In this document: positions 43,605 to 54,463 of the stretch, one piece after another | Layout: every line of letters begins with the position of its first letter | Numbering within the stretch: position 1 is the first letter of the stretch | NCBI GenBank assembly: GCA_963556695.1 | Contig: CAUWAG010000018.1 | Location: 4,278,001 to 4,342,000 of the forward strand | Direction: 5' to 3' | Origin: Anthostomella pinea | Lineage: Eukaryota; Ascomycota; Sordariomycetes; Xylariales; Xylariaceae | Length of the DNA: 64,000 nt | Translations under genes and position numbers: made by a program | Notes under the pieces: generated by a model | The model's input: the letters and a program-made list of their open reading frames with translations, nothing else | Databases searched by the model: none | What the model was told of the DNA's origin: nothing

Positions 43605-44415
43605 TCACGGACCCGGTCCGCGGCCACCAATACCGCCGCTCATCTGATTCACACCCGTCCCCTTCAGCGCATGGTCATTCGGATTCGGCGCGGCCTCATA
43701 CAGGATATGCGCCGGCGCGCGTCCCAGCTGCATCCACTCGCCCCTGAAGCCCAGATAGCTGAGCCGCGTGACGTCCTCGTCGCCATCCCCAAAGTTGTCG
43801 ACGAAGAACAGCGTCAGGCGCTGCACCTTGCCGAACAGGGCGCGCTTGACGGGCAGCTCCTGCACCTCGGACGTCTGCGAGAGCTCGAACTCCTGCGCGG
43901 GGGCCAGCTCCTCGGCTGCGTCGAAGTCCAGGTCCTCGCGGTTGATGAAGACGCGCAGGGTGCGCGGGGCGCTGGCCGCGGGCGAGGTGCGCAGGAGGAT
44001 GGAGTGCAGCTTTACTTGGCCTGTGAATCTGGGATTGGTGTTAGTAGAGATCTATGTAGATATTGAGATGATACCTGATTGAATATGCTTTTGATGGGTT
44101 CCAGAGATGTAAGTGCTGAGAAAGGGGCGGCTACGGGAACACCCGATGGACTCACGGTACGGTCATGAGGATCTGCTCATCAGCGTCACTCGCCAGCTCC
44201 GGCTCCTCCTGCAGCCGCTCCGTCCAAGTCTTCTTCACGATGGCCTTTCCGGAGCCCGTTGCGGCCTCATTCATGGTGGTGACGTCGTCGAATCTGATGT
44301 GTTGATAGAGGCTGCGCTGCAGCGCCGGCGTGATGTCGTCTGAGTGGTCGTGCTCATGATCGTGGTGGTGGTCATGGCCGCCGTGGCCGGCGTGCTCATC
44401 GTGGCAATGCGACAT
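43605..44415 (-). CDS. PITH-domain protein
   Basis: Two exons (44415-44156 and 44028-43605) with a 127-bp GT-AG intron give 227 residues. The N-terminus MSHCHDEHAGHGGHDHHHDH is strongly His-rich, then comes the PITH domain: LYQHIRFDDVTTMNEAATGS, EQILMTVPFTGQVKLHSILL, APRTLRVFINREDLDF, RLTLFFVDNFGDGDEDVTRL and YLGFRGEW. PITH is the proteasome-interacting thioredoxin C-terminal module, here without the thioredoxin domain, as in PITHD1. The His-rich head could bind metal ions; such heads are common in fungal and animal PITH proteins. A proteasome link follows from the family only. Confidence 0.93.
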
Positions 44416-44799
44416 GTTTCAAGGCTTCTGCTGGCGTTTCAAGGAAATGATTACTATCGTGGACGAAGAAAAGTTGCTTTATTGAGATTTTTTTGGTGTT
44501 TCGTCTCTGCGTCTTGTCTGTCGGTCGCGGTTTGCCTGGGTGGTTTCTTGGTCGAAGTGACCGGGCGGGTAGTTGCGGTGCAGTCATCCACTATATCACA
44601 GTAAGGGGGTTCTACTTACCGGACAAACCCAACAGAGGTGTGTCCATTCCCAAACCCGCCTCCTTTTTGATATAGAGTTCGTCATGTGGTGGTCGGATAC
44701 GAAGATGTATACGGACAGTTGCTTTTCATATTCTTGTCGACAGCACACCAGTTGAGCCTTGAGCAGCGCCTGGACGACCGAGAATGTAACAGTTTACGC
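44416..44799. other. Intergenic, promoter of the PITH gene
   Basis: About 380 bp with no supported gene. It marks the edge between the housekeeping block and the repeat-rich region to the right. Confidence 0.55.
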
Positions 44800-44936
44800 T
44801 GCACTGAACCCTCATAAGTCTCCGCACACCACCTGTCGTAGTGAATATCGGTATACTATTTAGATTGAAATAAGCACACTGGAATCAACATTGAAACTAA
44901 TGTGTTGAACTAGGGCTGCTTATTCTTTTATGCGAT
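44800..44936. mobile_element. Short inverted-repeat element, copy B, truncated on the right
   Basis: It begins TGCACTGAACCCTCATAAGT and CTCCGCACACCACC, closely matching the left end of copy E. The inner motifs AAATAAGCACAC (44872) and GCTGCTTATTCTTTTATGC (44918-44936) are in the expected places. The right end is not found. A solo LTR begins 60 bp further on. Confidence 0.75.
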
Positions 44937-44995
44937 CTCAAGCACTGGTTGAGGGGCTCTGGCCATTTCTCTGGAAGTAACACTCAAGGACTAGG

Positions 44996-45509
44996 TGTTA
45001 CGAACCAACAATACCACGGGCCCATTGGCAGGCCTGAAGGGAAAAGGATGACCTATGAGGGAACCCAATTAGAACGGGGACACAATACAGAACAGCGCAG
45101 GGCATCCAGGCACGTGATCCAGGAAGTCAGGATCACGTGACTAGAGTTGCTCACGTCTGCTCACGCGAGCAATGGTGAGCAAGGGAAGGTTGCTCACTTC
45201 TGATCACGCGAGCAACAGTGAGCACACCTCATCAGTGAGAGAGAGATTGGATATATAAGGATGGACATTTCTTAATTAGACAGATAGACAGTCTCTACCT
45301 CAGTAATCAATCTAAGCATCTTAGCCAACCCTAAGGTGGGAGAAATCTCCTGACGACTCGACTTTATAGTGATCCCCTGGATCAGACCAAGCCCCAGTAT
45401 CTGAGTGTCTTCTAGTTGACAGAAGCCTCTATTGTCCTTTGTATTGACTTACCTCAGAACATAAACCCTATAGAACCCTTTAGCCTTATAGGTTAGATGG
45501 TTCGTCACA
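44996..45509. mobile_element. Solo LTR of a retrotransposon, 514 bp, with 5-bp target duplication
   Basis: The unit begins TGTTACGAACCA and ends TGGTTCGTCACA, so it has the TG...CA ends and an inverted terminal repeat of about 12 bp. It is flanked by perfect CTAGG direct repeats at 44991-44995 and 45510-45514. That proves integration as one unit. The interior has a TATA-like GATATATAAGG near 45249, preceded by repeated motifs (GCTCACGCGAGCAA near 45158 and GATCACGCGAGCAA near 45203) and CACGTGATC palindromes, as expected for an LTR promoter. No gag or pol remains, so an internal recombination event removed it. Confidence 0.88.
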
Positions 45510-45873
45510 CTAGGAAGAAGACCTAGATACGTTCCGTAGAGCGCACTCCACAGTACTGGGATATTTGATGTGAGATACAGGATACAGGGATACGAATACA
45601 CGTAAAAGCGACAGTAGATCTTCAGGAGATGAGTATTCTTTTCTCACAATTCACAACGAAAATGGGACACTTCGCAAGGACTTGTATTTGATGCTAGACA
45701 AATTATATGGGGTTTTCACTATGTCACAGGCCATGTGACACAGGTTCAGGGCTTCCTGCCCTGGACCGCAACTCATCCGGCGTTGACAACCCACGTTCTC
45801 CCAGAGGGACCTCGTCAACACACTCTTCAGGGTGACATACATGCATCGAAATCCAGTATGCCAAGTCCTTGAT
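45510..45873. other. Intergenic, right of the solo LTR
   Basis: About 360 bp. I see nothing recognisable. Confidence 0.5.
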
Positions 45874-46515
45874 CTAGGTCTCTTCGCTCTCACTCATACG
45901 ACCCACGCCCTGCAGTTCAAGCAGTTTGTCTCTGAACTCCAACCCGTAGACCTCAATCGTCCTGCGGGGACTAAAGTTCAAGACGCTCTCTTCTCCCAGG
46001 CCAATGTATGTGACAATGAGCCCGAATGCCAATAGGGCCGTATCGTATTGCTCGTCAGTGGATTCCAGACGGAAGCGGCGGAATTGCTGCTGCAGATGCG
46101 GTAGGGCGTCAAGGTAGTACTCACGTTCTTCGGCGGTGCAGGCCTCTTCGATCCGCCCGCAGAACTCTAGCATACCGCAGGCACCCATGCGGGCTCCTTC
46201 ACAATCCATGACGGCATCGCATGGGGAGAGCTTTGGAAGCGGGTGGGAACCGGTGAATCGAAACCCGCAACCCGGGCAGTCTATGTTAGCGAGGAAAGAC
46301 CGGCACATTTCGAATGGCTCCTGAGTCCTGAAGTACTTGAGCCGATGCTGTATATATTCTTTTTTTCTTCTAGCAGTATGTATGCAGTGCTTCTGGAGAG
46401 AAAGTGCGTTCATATTCGAAGAGGCAGATGGACGATATGTATTTATGTTGGCGTCCAGAGGGTGCACCTGCAAATGGCCAAGGAGGTTGAAGACCGTGGT
46501 GGAACACAAAGCCAT
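45874..46515 (-). CDS. Hypothetical protein, 213 aa
   Basis: An ATG-led frame of 213 residues. It contains MCRSFLANIDCPGCGFRFTG with a CPGC zinc-ribbon-like pair, a further run of cysteines (CDAVMDCEGARMGACGMLEFC) and a helical part ALPHLQQQFRRFRLESTDEQ. The composition and length suggest a real gene, but I do not recognise the family. It lies between a solo LTR and copy C of the short element, so it is in accessory DNA. An upstream exon is possible. Confidence 0.45.
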   Translation of the reverse strand: MALCSTTVFNLLGHLQVHPLDANINTYRPSASSNMNALSLQKHCIHTARRKKEYIQHRLKYFRTQEPFEMCRSFLANIDCPGCGFRFTGSHPLPKLSPCDAVMDCEGARMGACGMLEFCGRIEEACTAEEREYYLDALPHLQQQFRRFRLESTDEQYDTALLAFGLIVTYIGLGEESVLNFSPRRTIEVYGLEFRDKLLELQGVGRMSESEET

Positions 46516-46787
46516 TGTATGTATCTGTTGTCGACGAACTGAAAGAATTATACTACTTTATGATATCAATGTCATTGTGTATTTACAGCAAAGAACACTT
46601 GCCTGAATGAGGGCCGTACAATGAATGTGAGCCTAGGGGAAAGTGTCATGTTGGAAGAAAGGGGCGTCCTTTCTCCTCCGCAGAACGAGAGATCAAGCCG
46701 CGAGGAAAACTGCATTATCTACTGTAGGCGTACTCCCTTAATCGAGCGAATGGCGACGCCAGCCAATCTACGGACAGATTTTTATGT

Positions 46788-47024
46788 GATAATTGAGTAT
46801 AAGTAGGTCTCCATCGACGACTATCAGCCCCCCGGCTCACCAAGCGAAAGGCGAATTCGTTATATCTGGGATAATCAGTCTGGAATAAGTATCAAACATG
46901 GCTAACTGGATTAGACCTGCTTATTCCAGGGTGCTTATTCCATTAATGCGAATCTAGCATGGATACTTCAGAGTCGACAGGAGCATGACGGACGGACACT
47001 TATGAACATTGAGGGGTGAGTGTA
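46788..47024. mobile_element. Short inverted-repeat element, copy C, left end diverged
   Basis: The right end reads GGACACTTATGAACATTGAG then GGGTGAGTGTA, ending at 47024. The internal repeat is excellent: GGAATAAGTA (46882) against TGCTTATTCC (46918-46927) and again TGCTTATTCC (46932-46941). The left end near 46788-46815 (GAGTATAAGTAGGTCTCCAT) is only weakly like the others, so the left border is approximate. Confidence 0.65.
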
Positions 47025-47206
47025 ACTAGCATGCGATCTGGCTTCCCCAAGACTTGCCAAGTAACATCACGTGATGCGGAGCTGGCTTATGGTCTGACCG
47101 TCTGAGCGTTACAAGGTTTTGCCAAAATTCGGGAATACATATAACCTTCGGTAGGGCCACGACTTGGGATCTCTCCGCTTGACTGAGTTTTGACTCTTCG
47201 ACCAGT

Positions 47207-48380
47207 ATGGGTCCAGCAGTGACAGAGCGCAAGCTATTCAATGACAGCATCTCTGTCATCGACGAAGCAGCAGCAGGTGAAGGCAACATATCGTTCGCCC
47301 TGTTCAGTCGACTGGCGCCGGAGATTCGCCTACAAATCTGGAAGTTCGCTCTTCCGAGCACTCGCCTGCTCTACATTCGCATTAGCCAGCTCAAGAACAC
47401 CTGCGCAGCGGGCCACAGCCGTCGAGAATCTGGTACTGTTGAGCGAGACGCCTACACGACACGCAACAACCTAGGAAACATCATAAGCGGCGATGCGTAC
47501 AGCTTACACGTCCCGAGATTCGATAACTGGCCTAGTACCCTTCTTAGGGTAAGTCGAGAGGCGCGTCAGGCTTATACGGAGTACTACCGAATCGCCATCC
47601 CACTGCAGCCCGGCTTTCAGTAGCGACTGTATCTAAACCCTCAGCATGACATTCTCAACGTCCGGGTGACATATAGGAACCCGCAGAGGTCACTGGTGGC
47701 CTTTCTCCACGACGCAATGGCCTGTGATCCTGTCGGTCGTGGCATCGAGCACCTTGCGCTGGGGCTCGAATTCAACGACGTGCCACTCCTGGCAAACGTC
47801 AAGCCTTCAGATCTGCACCCGGTGACTGAGCAATCCATGCGACGTTTCCTCTCGACAGGTCTCCGCATCTTCTATTCGGTTGTCTCACCCGGCACCGAGG
47901 CTCGCAATATGCTCGGCAGTTTTACATCGACTCTGAGCGCGTATCACCTCAACCGCTCCGTTACTGTCGCGCCTCAAGGGGAGCAATTTCAGGTTACCGA
48001 CTATACCTCCCTTATGTACGACCCGCGACCGATTAGAGAGACAAACTTATCGCATGTTTTGGTGCGCACCGATCCGCGACGGACCACGTTCCACTGGCAT
48101 AGGATTCTGGCCAACTTTGGTGTCCAGGAGACTGGGACCCCCCTTAGCCCCGAACAGACGCACAGTTGATGAAAAGAAGAGCCAAGACGCGCCTCGTTCC
48201 GCTCCAGACATCCGTTACCTTATCGCCATCTGGCCTAAACGCCTCAAGGGTCCACCGATCAAAACACGGGACGACTTCCTCCAATACTTGGACATTGCCG
48301 ACGAGGGATTTGCCCGTTGGATGCGGCAGCTGAAGCACAGCCCTTTAAACTTGAAATCAAGCGTATATAATAAGCAGTAA
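47207..48380 (+). pseudogene. 2EXR-domain protein gene with in-frame TAG and a frameshift
   Basis: The frame starts at 47207. It contains ISFALFSRLAPEIRLQIWKF and ALPSTRLLYIR, the 2EXR signature (FxxLPxEIRLxIWxxAL) of a large fungal family of unknown function. After PLQPGFQ a TAG at 47621-47623 interrupts the gene, but the same frame continues RLYLNPQHDILNVRVTYRNP and on through HDAMACDPVGRGIEHLALGL. A Trp codon (TGG) there would fit and gives a TpG to TpA change. A second break comes near 48169, where the frame shifts to DEKKSQDAPRSAPDIRYLIA and IWPKRLKGPPIKTRDDFLQY, ending at 48380 where the AT-rich block begins. Clearly inactive as one protein. Confidence 0.75.
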
Positions 48381-50063
48381 AATATCTTAACGGTTTTTTA
48401 AAAAATAAACTTATAAACTTAAAATATAATAATAACAATTTTATTTGTTGCATATTTGTGAGATTCTAGAAGGGTCACAAGCCTTGGGGGTGTGAGCGGT
48501 CGCTGCAAATGTTGTTGACATTCTCAAGTATGCTTGGCAGGGCTAATCTACAGCTAAATACTATACTGCACCATGCCAGGGTGGATCCACTGTTCCCTTG
48601 ACAGCCCCCTAGTGGGTACTGCACCTAAGGGCACCATATCTGGGATCCAACATCTGACAATATTATAAATAATAACGGTTAATACGATAATATACGAATT
48701 TAAGCTTTAAACTAAATATAAATTAATTTAGTATTATATTTTTCACTTCAATGAAAAACAAAAGGATTAATAAAATATATTAGAAAAATTGCTTTAACCT
48801 TTTTATTAAAAACTTTCATATCGAATTTAAAGGTGAGACTAGCTAAGAATCCGAAACTTTTAAAAATTAAAAGCCTAAAAACAATCAACGACTCTATGCC
48901 ATCAATTTAAATAAAAATAAAAGCTTAAAAAAGCTTAAAAAGGGTAAAAAGCTTATAACCGACGAATATAGAAAACACACCTTAAATATTAAAGGGGAAA
49001 AAATAAGGCTATATTAAATAAACATATATTTATAATAATAAGAATTAGCTTAGAATATTTTATCAAAAATTATAATAAAACTTTTTTCAAATCGATTTTT
49101 TAATTAGCTTTAAAGACTTATAAAACGTATTAAGCCTTAATAAATCGGGTTTAACTCACGTTAGCTTTAATATAATAAATAACATTATTGCTTTTCATAA
49201 AGAATAAATCGCTATTTATAAAATATCTTTCAATAAAGGCGTTGAAGGAAACTTATATAGAAAATAATTGTAATTAAATGATTATTATTAACGTAATAAT
49301 TAATTTTCAACCCGATTAGTAATTTAATACGATTAATTAATTAATAGATTACTTTAACTATACTTTTTACGCCGAGGAAGACTTTAAAAACGATTTATTA
49401 TACGATATAAACTTAAACGTATTTATTATAAACGTTAAAGGTAACTTTGTTTAAACCTTTATTATTAATATTAATAAGAAGATGTTTTTCATTTATATGA
49501 ACGTAAATATAATTAAGGCTATAAAATATAACGTAATTTATGATAATTTAATAAACATTAACCTTAAAAAAGTACTTATATAATTTTAATTTTCGTTTTA
49601 CGTAAAGAAAATCCTTATACGAATATTTTTGAACCAACGTTTTTATGAAATAAAACGTAATATTGAAAATAATTGCCTTATTAGCTTTTAAAAAGTCGAT
49701 TTTATAACTTTGAATATTTTAAAATGCGTTTTTAAAAAAAGTGTAAAAAACTTGAATTAATTGGTTATTTATAATAATAAATATAAGTTAAAAGTTTAAA
49801 AATAGCGATATTAACAAGTTATAAATACTTTTAAACGTTTAAACCCCTTAAAAGGTTATGATAGTAATATTGAACGAAGTTATAAAACTAATAATCTTTT
49901 AATTCCGCTATTTATACTACCTTAATAAATAACGGTTAATATAAACTATTATAATAATTATAAGGATTTTTAAAAATTCTTAAAATTCTTATAAATATCC
50001 TTTATAAAACTTATAACGAAATAAAAACTTTAACAATCAACATTAAAAACATTTAAAAGCGTA
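48365..50063. repeat. AT-rich block with RIP character
   Basis: About 1.7 kb of very AT-rich DNA full of TA dinucleotides, short A and T runs, and no usable frame on either strand, while CpG dinucleotides still occur. That is the pattern left by RIP, which turns CpA into TpA. It is probably the remains of a transposon that can no longer be identified. Both borders are sharp: coding-like sequence stops at about 48365 and normal composition returns at about 50064. A 196-bp stretch of normal composition sits inside it. Confidence 0.85.
48457..48652 (-). mobile_element. GC-normal island inside the AT-rich block, possible solo LTR
   Basis: Between 48457 and 48652 the base composition is normal. 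Read on the minus strand the island starts TGTTGGATCC and ends TCTCACA, which fits a Copia-type LTR (TG...CA ends). The flanks show no clear 5-bp duplication, as expected if they were altered. If correct, it integrated after the surrounding DNA was mutated. The class assignment is tentative. Confidence 0.4.
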
Positions 50064-50804
50064 TGTCATGGTCTGGTACAGGTAGCCCATGTGGTGAGTT
50101 CTGGAGCCCGGACATGAGTACATGTACCACCATTGAATGTTGTTGAATGGGAGCCGGAGATAGACACCGGAAGATCTCCAGTGGGGCAGAGACGCACAGG
50201 GCATCTGACCCACCAAGAAGACAGATGATCAATCTCTGCACGCGGAGCAGAACAATCAATAGAATCAATCAACAGCCGTGTATTCAACACTAATCGCTTA
50301 CTTCGCTTAACTTGGCTTAGCTTGACTAACGCTTGGTCCAGGGGGGCCATGAGTGCCATGGGTGTGCGGTTCACGAAACGAGGCCGTGACCGCGAGGAAA
50401 CATCTGCGAGAATCAGCGACGTATGATTTGAGCGGCAGAATCAGCCGCGCGCTGATGAAAGTTGAGACTGCATGGCAATTGGACAGACTTTAGACATCTA
50501 GCTGCGCGCGCCGCCGAATGGGCAATTCGTTGTCCCTTTCTCGAAAGTCAGGTTGGTGCGTCTCTCTGCCGGTCTGCTCAGCCCCGAGCATTGACAAGGA
50601 CTCGATTGGGGTCTGATCTGGTCGTTTGATAGGGGCCGCCCAGCAGGCTGTGGCTGTGGCTGGGGCTTCATGCCTTCCTCTCATTCTTTAACGGTTCAAC
50701 CTCTCCCCCTCTTCTTCATACACCCATCGGCCAGGTCAGGCTTCCGTTTGAATCTGCTCCTACAATTGATTACCATTTGCAAGCTTCAGGCTGGTGATAC
50801 GGCC
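50064..50804. other. Region between AT-rich block and next gene, possible LTR remnant
   Basis: 50064-50289 starts TGTCATGG and ends TTCAACA, which could be an LTR, but no target duplication is seen. 50670-50804 is pyrimidine-rich and looks like the leader of the next gene. Confidence 0.3.
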
Positions 50805-52374
50805 ATGCCATACGCTTCCATGTCGAATCTCGCTTCCAACTCAGACGGTTCTGTCCAAAAGACCCCCGACTATGTATCGATCGAAGGCCTCGATGCGACA
50901 CACTCTAGTACATATCACCGAGCTATAACTAATATCCTGTGGGCAAAATCCGGTATGGACGAAGCAGCGTTGTTGTCTTGATCATGGTCTATCTACTGTT
51001 CGTTTGGTGGCAAACCCCCCTTATATGGGGGGTCAGGGCCCGGGGCCCCGACATCCGTGCTGCCGTACACATACTGGCTACATACAAACGCCCTCGCAAA
51101 GCGTTTCATGGTTGTAGACAGGGTGACGACCGCCGCGGAACGCGCGCGTCTTCCGAGCAACGTGCTCCAACGGCAGTTCATCAACAAGCTGGGCCATAGC
51201 CTGAGTGGTGTGCTCCATGGAGAGGATATTTGAGCAGAATCCACCTCCTTGAGAGGACACTAGAATACAAGGATTCCTTTGACCCAAATGTTCTCACTTT
51301 CAAAAAACAGGTGAGTCAGACAACAATCACGCTGCAAAAGTCGGTGTCGCTTCTAACCTAGCTATGTTGTTTCAAGTTGGTTCGTGCATTTCAGGGTGCC
51401 ATGCCAGGCAGTCGAGAGTTCAACCTACGCCTCGTCGAGATGGTGGTAGTCTCGGTCCATCAGATTGGCGTTTTGCTTTTCCAAGAGGGCGACAAGATGC
51501 ATCAAGGCGACATCGACAGCGTCATGTCTTGGGTCAGGGAGCCAGAAAAAGACGATGGGTACCTAGGGATACACTTTGTGCCAAAACATTTCCCGGCACA
51601 CCCCACACTGTTCGTCCACTATGAATATCTGGATTTTGATCAGTACCCTGCTGGCTTGGCCGACGTCGCTGGATACTGGGCTGAGGATCTTGTAATTGAG
51701 GGTGTGGTGCTTTTTGATCGCGCAGGCAATACAACCCTTGAAGTAAGCTTACACCTTTCATCACCAAATAACGTGGCCATACAGTGATGCTAAAGCTCAC
51801 CCCACAGAACCAACATGTATACGTCCACAGCGGTCGGGACTGGAAGGAGCTGGAGCAAACCGTGCGCGTATGGCGACTCTCCGAAACGCAGCTCGACGAC
51901 TTCATCAAATACCTGAGCACAGATAGCCCGCAAGAAACCTAGTGTCCGTTGCCGTTCCTCTCGACGAGAGCCAACTGGCGTACAGACGACTGGGATGCCA
52001 TGGCCGTCCACCATATCTGGCGGGACCCGTGGGAGCGCAAACTAGAATCCGAGAAGAATTGCTCGGGCATCAGACGCAATTCAATCGACTATCCAGAGGC
52101 TGGTGCACTGTTGGAGATTGTGGACACCAGACCTGCCTATGACGTGTCCACAACGTTGGACAGTTCGGGTAATCTAACCACGGACTGGATCCAGACCACT
52201 GTCCTTACACCTGAGGAAGAAGAGCGAGAACGGGCCCAGAAGGACACTACCGCCACGGAAAGGTACCACGAATTGCAGCAGCCGGAAGCCGAAACAAAGA
52301 AAATACCTGATCTGCTCGCCGAGCTGAGGGCTCTAGGAGTCACGGTCGTGGACAGTGAACCTCGCTCATACTGA
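50805..52374 (+). pseudogene. Damaged gene for an unknown fungal membrane protein
   Basis: The ATG at 50805 opens MPYASMSNLASNSDGSVQKT and PDYVSIEGLDATHSSTYHRA. A hydrophobic segment (VVVLIMVYLLFVWWQT) follows in another frame, then AKRFMVVDRVTTAAERARLP in a third. Later exons are clean: LVRAFQGAMPGSREFNLRLV, KHFPAHPTLFVHYEYLDFDQ and, after an intron starting GTAAGC at 51741, NQHVYVHSGRDWKELEQTVR. An in-frame TAG at 51940-51942 follows SPQET, after which the frame continues CPLPFLSTRANWRTDDWDAM to the end at 52374. Trp (TGG) would fit at the TAG. Several frameshifts and at least one RIP-type stop make this a pseudogene. I do not recognise the family. Confidence 0.55.
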
Positions 52375-53346
52375 CCACTGAGCTTGATCTTACCCCTGTG
52401 TCTAGTGCACCGTGTGCTAGCGACCATGGCGAAGTACTCATGATTGTTAGTCAGGCGTCTAAAGACACTGTCAAGCTAGGCGTTCATTGTGCTCAGCAGG
52501 GTTTGCTTCTGATAATTCAAGAAAAATTCTTCGCATGGCTCCGATTCGCCGTCTTACTTGCATTCACCGTGTGATATACATGTCATGATATATCGTGAAT
52601 ATTTATTTCAGCTGAAAAAAATCTACGGAGGCTGGGCCAGATCTTGTTATAAATCTCCAAGCCCGAGTACACGATTCTTGCCGCTTTTGGGCAGTATCGG
52701 CAATATGGTTCGTGCCTACTCATCTCAGCGATTTACAAGTTGTCATCGAAGGTTGTATCATATCAGGCTCTGCCGTAACTCAGACCATGAAGAATTGGAC
52801 ATCTCGTACACCGTGCTCGGCGGTTCATAATCGCGTGATGTTACCCCTGAAGACCTTCAGTGGCACCCGTATATCTTGCAGAGACTCGGGGCAAAGCCGA
52901 AGTTTTAAGACTGGGTGATATCTTTCAGGCTTCCGTGGTTGTGCTGTTGGGTTCTTCACGGAGGAGTGCCGAGGGATAGTGAGGCTGGGTTTGATGCGGT
53001 TGGGTGGACGGGCATCGATATTGGAGGTGGTGAGCCCTAGGAAAGAACCTCGTGTTCATCTCACTTTCATCTACAGCACAGCCAGTCGGGGATGTTGGTC
53101 CCTCGCAGGGGATGCGTTTTGTTTATCATTGTGTACTTTGCCACCGTAGCCAGTAGCCTGCTCTCAGCGGTTGTGTGCTGACACGCGCTCTCTCGGGGGC
53201 AACCAAAAATCTAGAGAATATCTGTTGCGTAGGGCTTCACACAGGGTATTGTCAAAGTCTACCCCCATAGGATTGAGCACATGAGCCCTCCGGGTCCACT
53301 GCTGTACCGTATTCGGGTCTCCGTCTCTGTTTCTGTCGTGGAGGTC
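52375..53346. other. Intergenic, no gene recognised
   Basis: About 1 kb between the ends of two damaged genes that converge. No gene is seen. Confidence 0.5.
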
Positions 53347-54463
53347 TTACTCCTCTAGCTGCCCATCATCAGAAAACTCCACCTTGTTGAGTCTGCCTCT
53401 GCGATTTTCCGTGCCACTCGGAGAGTCACTGCCTGGCCGTGATGGCTCTTCGCCATCATTCTGTGCATCTTCGTGGACTTCACTCCCGGACCAGAAGATT
53501 TTCAAGTCGTTGTGAGACGGGGTACCCACGCGGATCTCAATGCTGGGTTTGAACTTTGTAAACATCTGTATCGTAGGGAACTTCAACGGGCCCTGGTAGT
53601 ATAGCGTCATCTTCTGGAGATTTTGACCGAACGAGGGATCTCTCTTCTGTTGTATCCATGACCCGCCCTGGATACGACCCAGGCATGTTGTGCTCCCGGA
53701 GATGTTGATATACCGCAGGTTAGGGCAATCGTTGACAAATTCGCTCAAGGTTGCGTCCGAGAGTGCCGAAGCACCTTCGAAGCTGACCTGCAGGTTCGGA
53801 CAGGCGCTCGCAAAACGGGTCGCAGGACAGTCGGTGATGCTTGCGGTACCGAGCTCGCACGATCCAACATGGAAGTCCTCTAGGTCATTACCAAACTGCC
53901 GGCCGAGGTTGACGATCGTATCTAGATGATGACTGTAGAAGCACACATAAGCTGGAGCTACCAAACGAACTGTTTAGGCAGATTATCGACTGACTCCTGT
54001 ACGTTGAAGGTCGCTTCAAAGCGAATGGATCTGATGCGTGTTGCAGCTTGAAAGGCAAAGTTGTGCTCTTCCCAACTGAAGATGGGCCTTGAGCTTGTCA
54101 GAGGAGTGTTCTCCAGTGGGCTGGTTTTGGCGAAAGTGATGGCTTCGCCGCCGTTGTACGGGTCGAGATGGTAGCGGCAATTGCTGAAGCCCTCCTCGGC
54201 CTCCCTCTGCCGTTTGACGGCCCTATTTGCGGGCTTCTTGGGCATATTTGGAGGTTTCTTGTCGTTCTGTCTTCAGAGTGGGGAGTCGCCTCGTCGCCAT
54301 CGGAAAGGGGCTCCTCCCCAGGTGGCTGGTATTTAAGCCGGCCAAAATTGGGATCTGGTGCATCCCGGCCGAGTCGGGCCATGCCTCCAGCCACCTTGAC
54401 TGGATCGAAACCACTCAAGGCACGCTTTCGCTTTCGCTTTCGGTAGCCGTCGCTGGAGTCCAT
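53347..54463 (-). pseudogene. Leucine-rich-repeat protein gene with broken frames
   Basis: The gene appears to start MDSSDGYRKRKRKRALSGFD at 54463. The frame must then shift near 54268 to continue as DKKPPNMPKKPANRAVKRQR, REAEEGFSNCRYHLDPYNGG and RIFSWEEHNFAFQ-like sequence to about 53960. There it breaks again. The last part (53958-53347) has LRR-like units: ITDCPATRFASACPNLQVSF, LSDATLSEFVNDCPNLRYIN and LGRIQGGSWIQQKRDPSFGQ, with a charged tail. The repeated ACPNL/DCPNL units resemble the cysteine-containing LRRs of AMN1- and F-box-type fungal proteins. A 29-34 nt intron would be too short to explain the second break, so I treat it as damage. Confidence 0.5.

Noticed and set aside
50064..50289. 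Possible LTR (TGTCATGG...TTCAACA)
   Set aside because: No target-site duplication, no inverted ends and no second copy in the window; kept only as a remark.
53958..53998. Very short intron joining the two halves of the LRR gene
   Set aside because: It would be only 29-34 nt, below the usable size of introns in filamentous fungi; damage is the simpler explanation.
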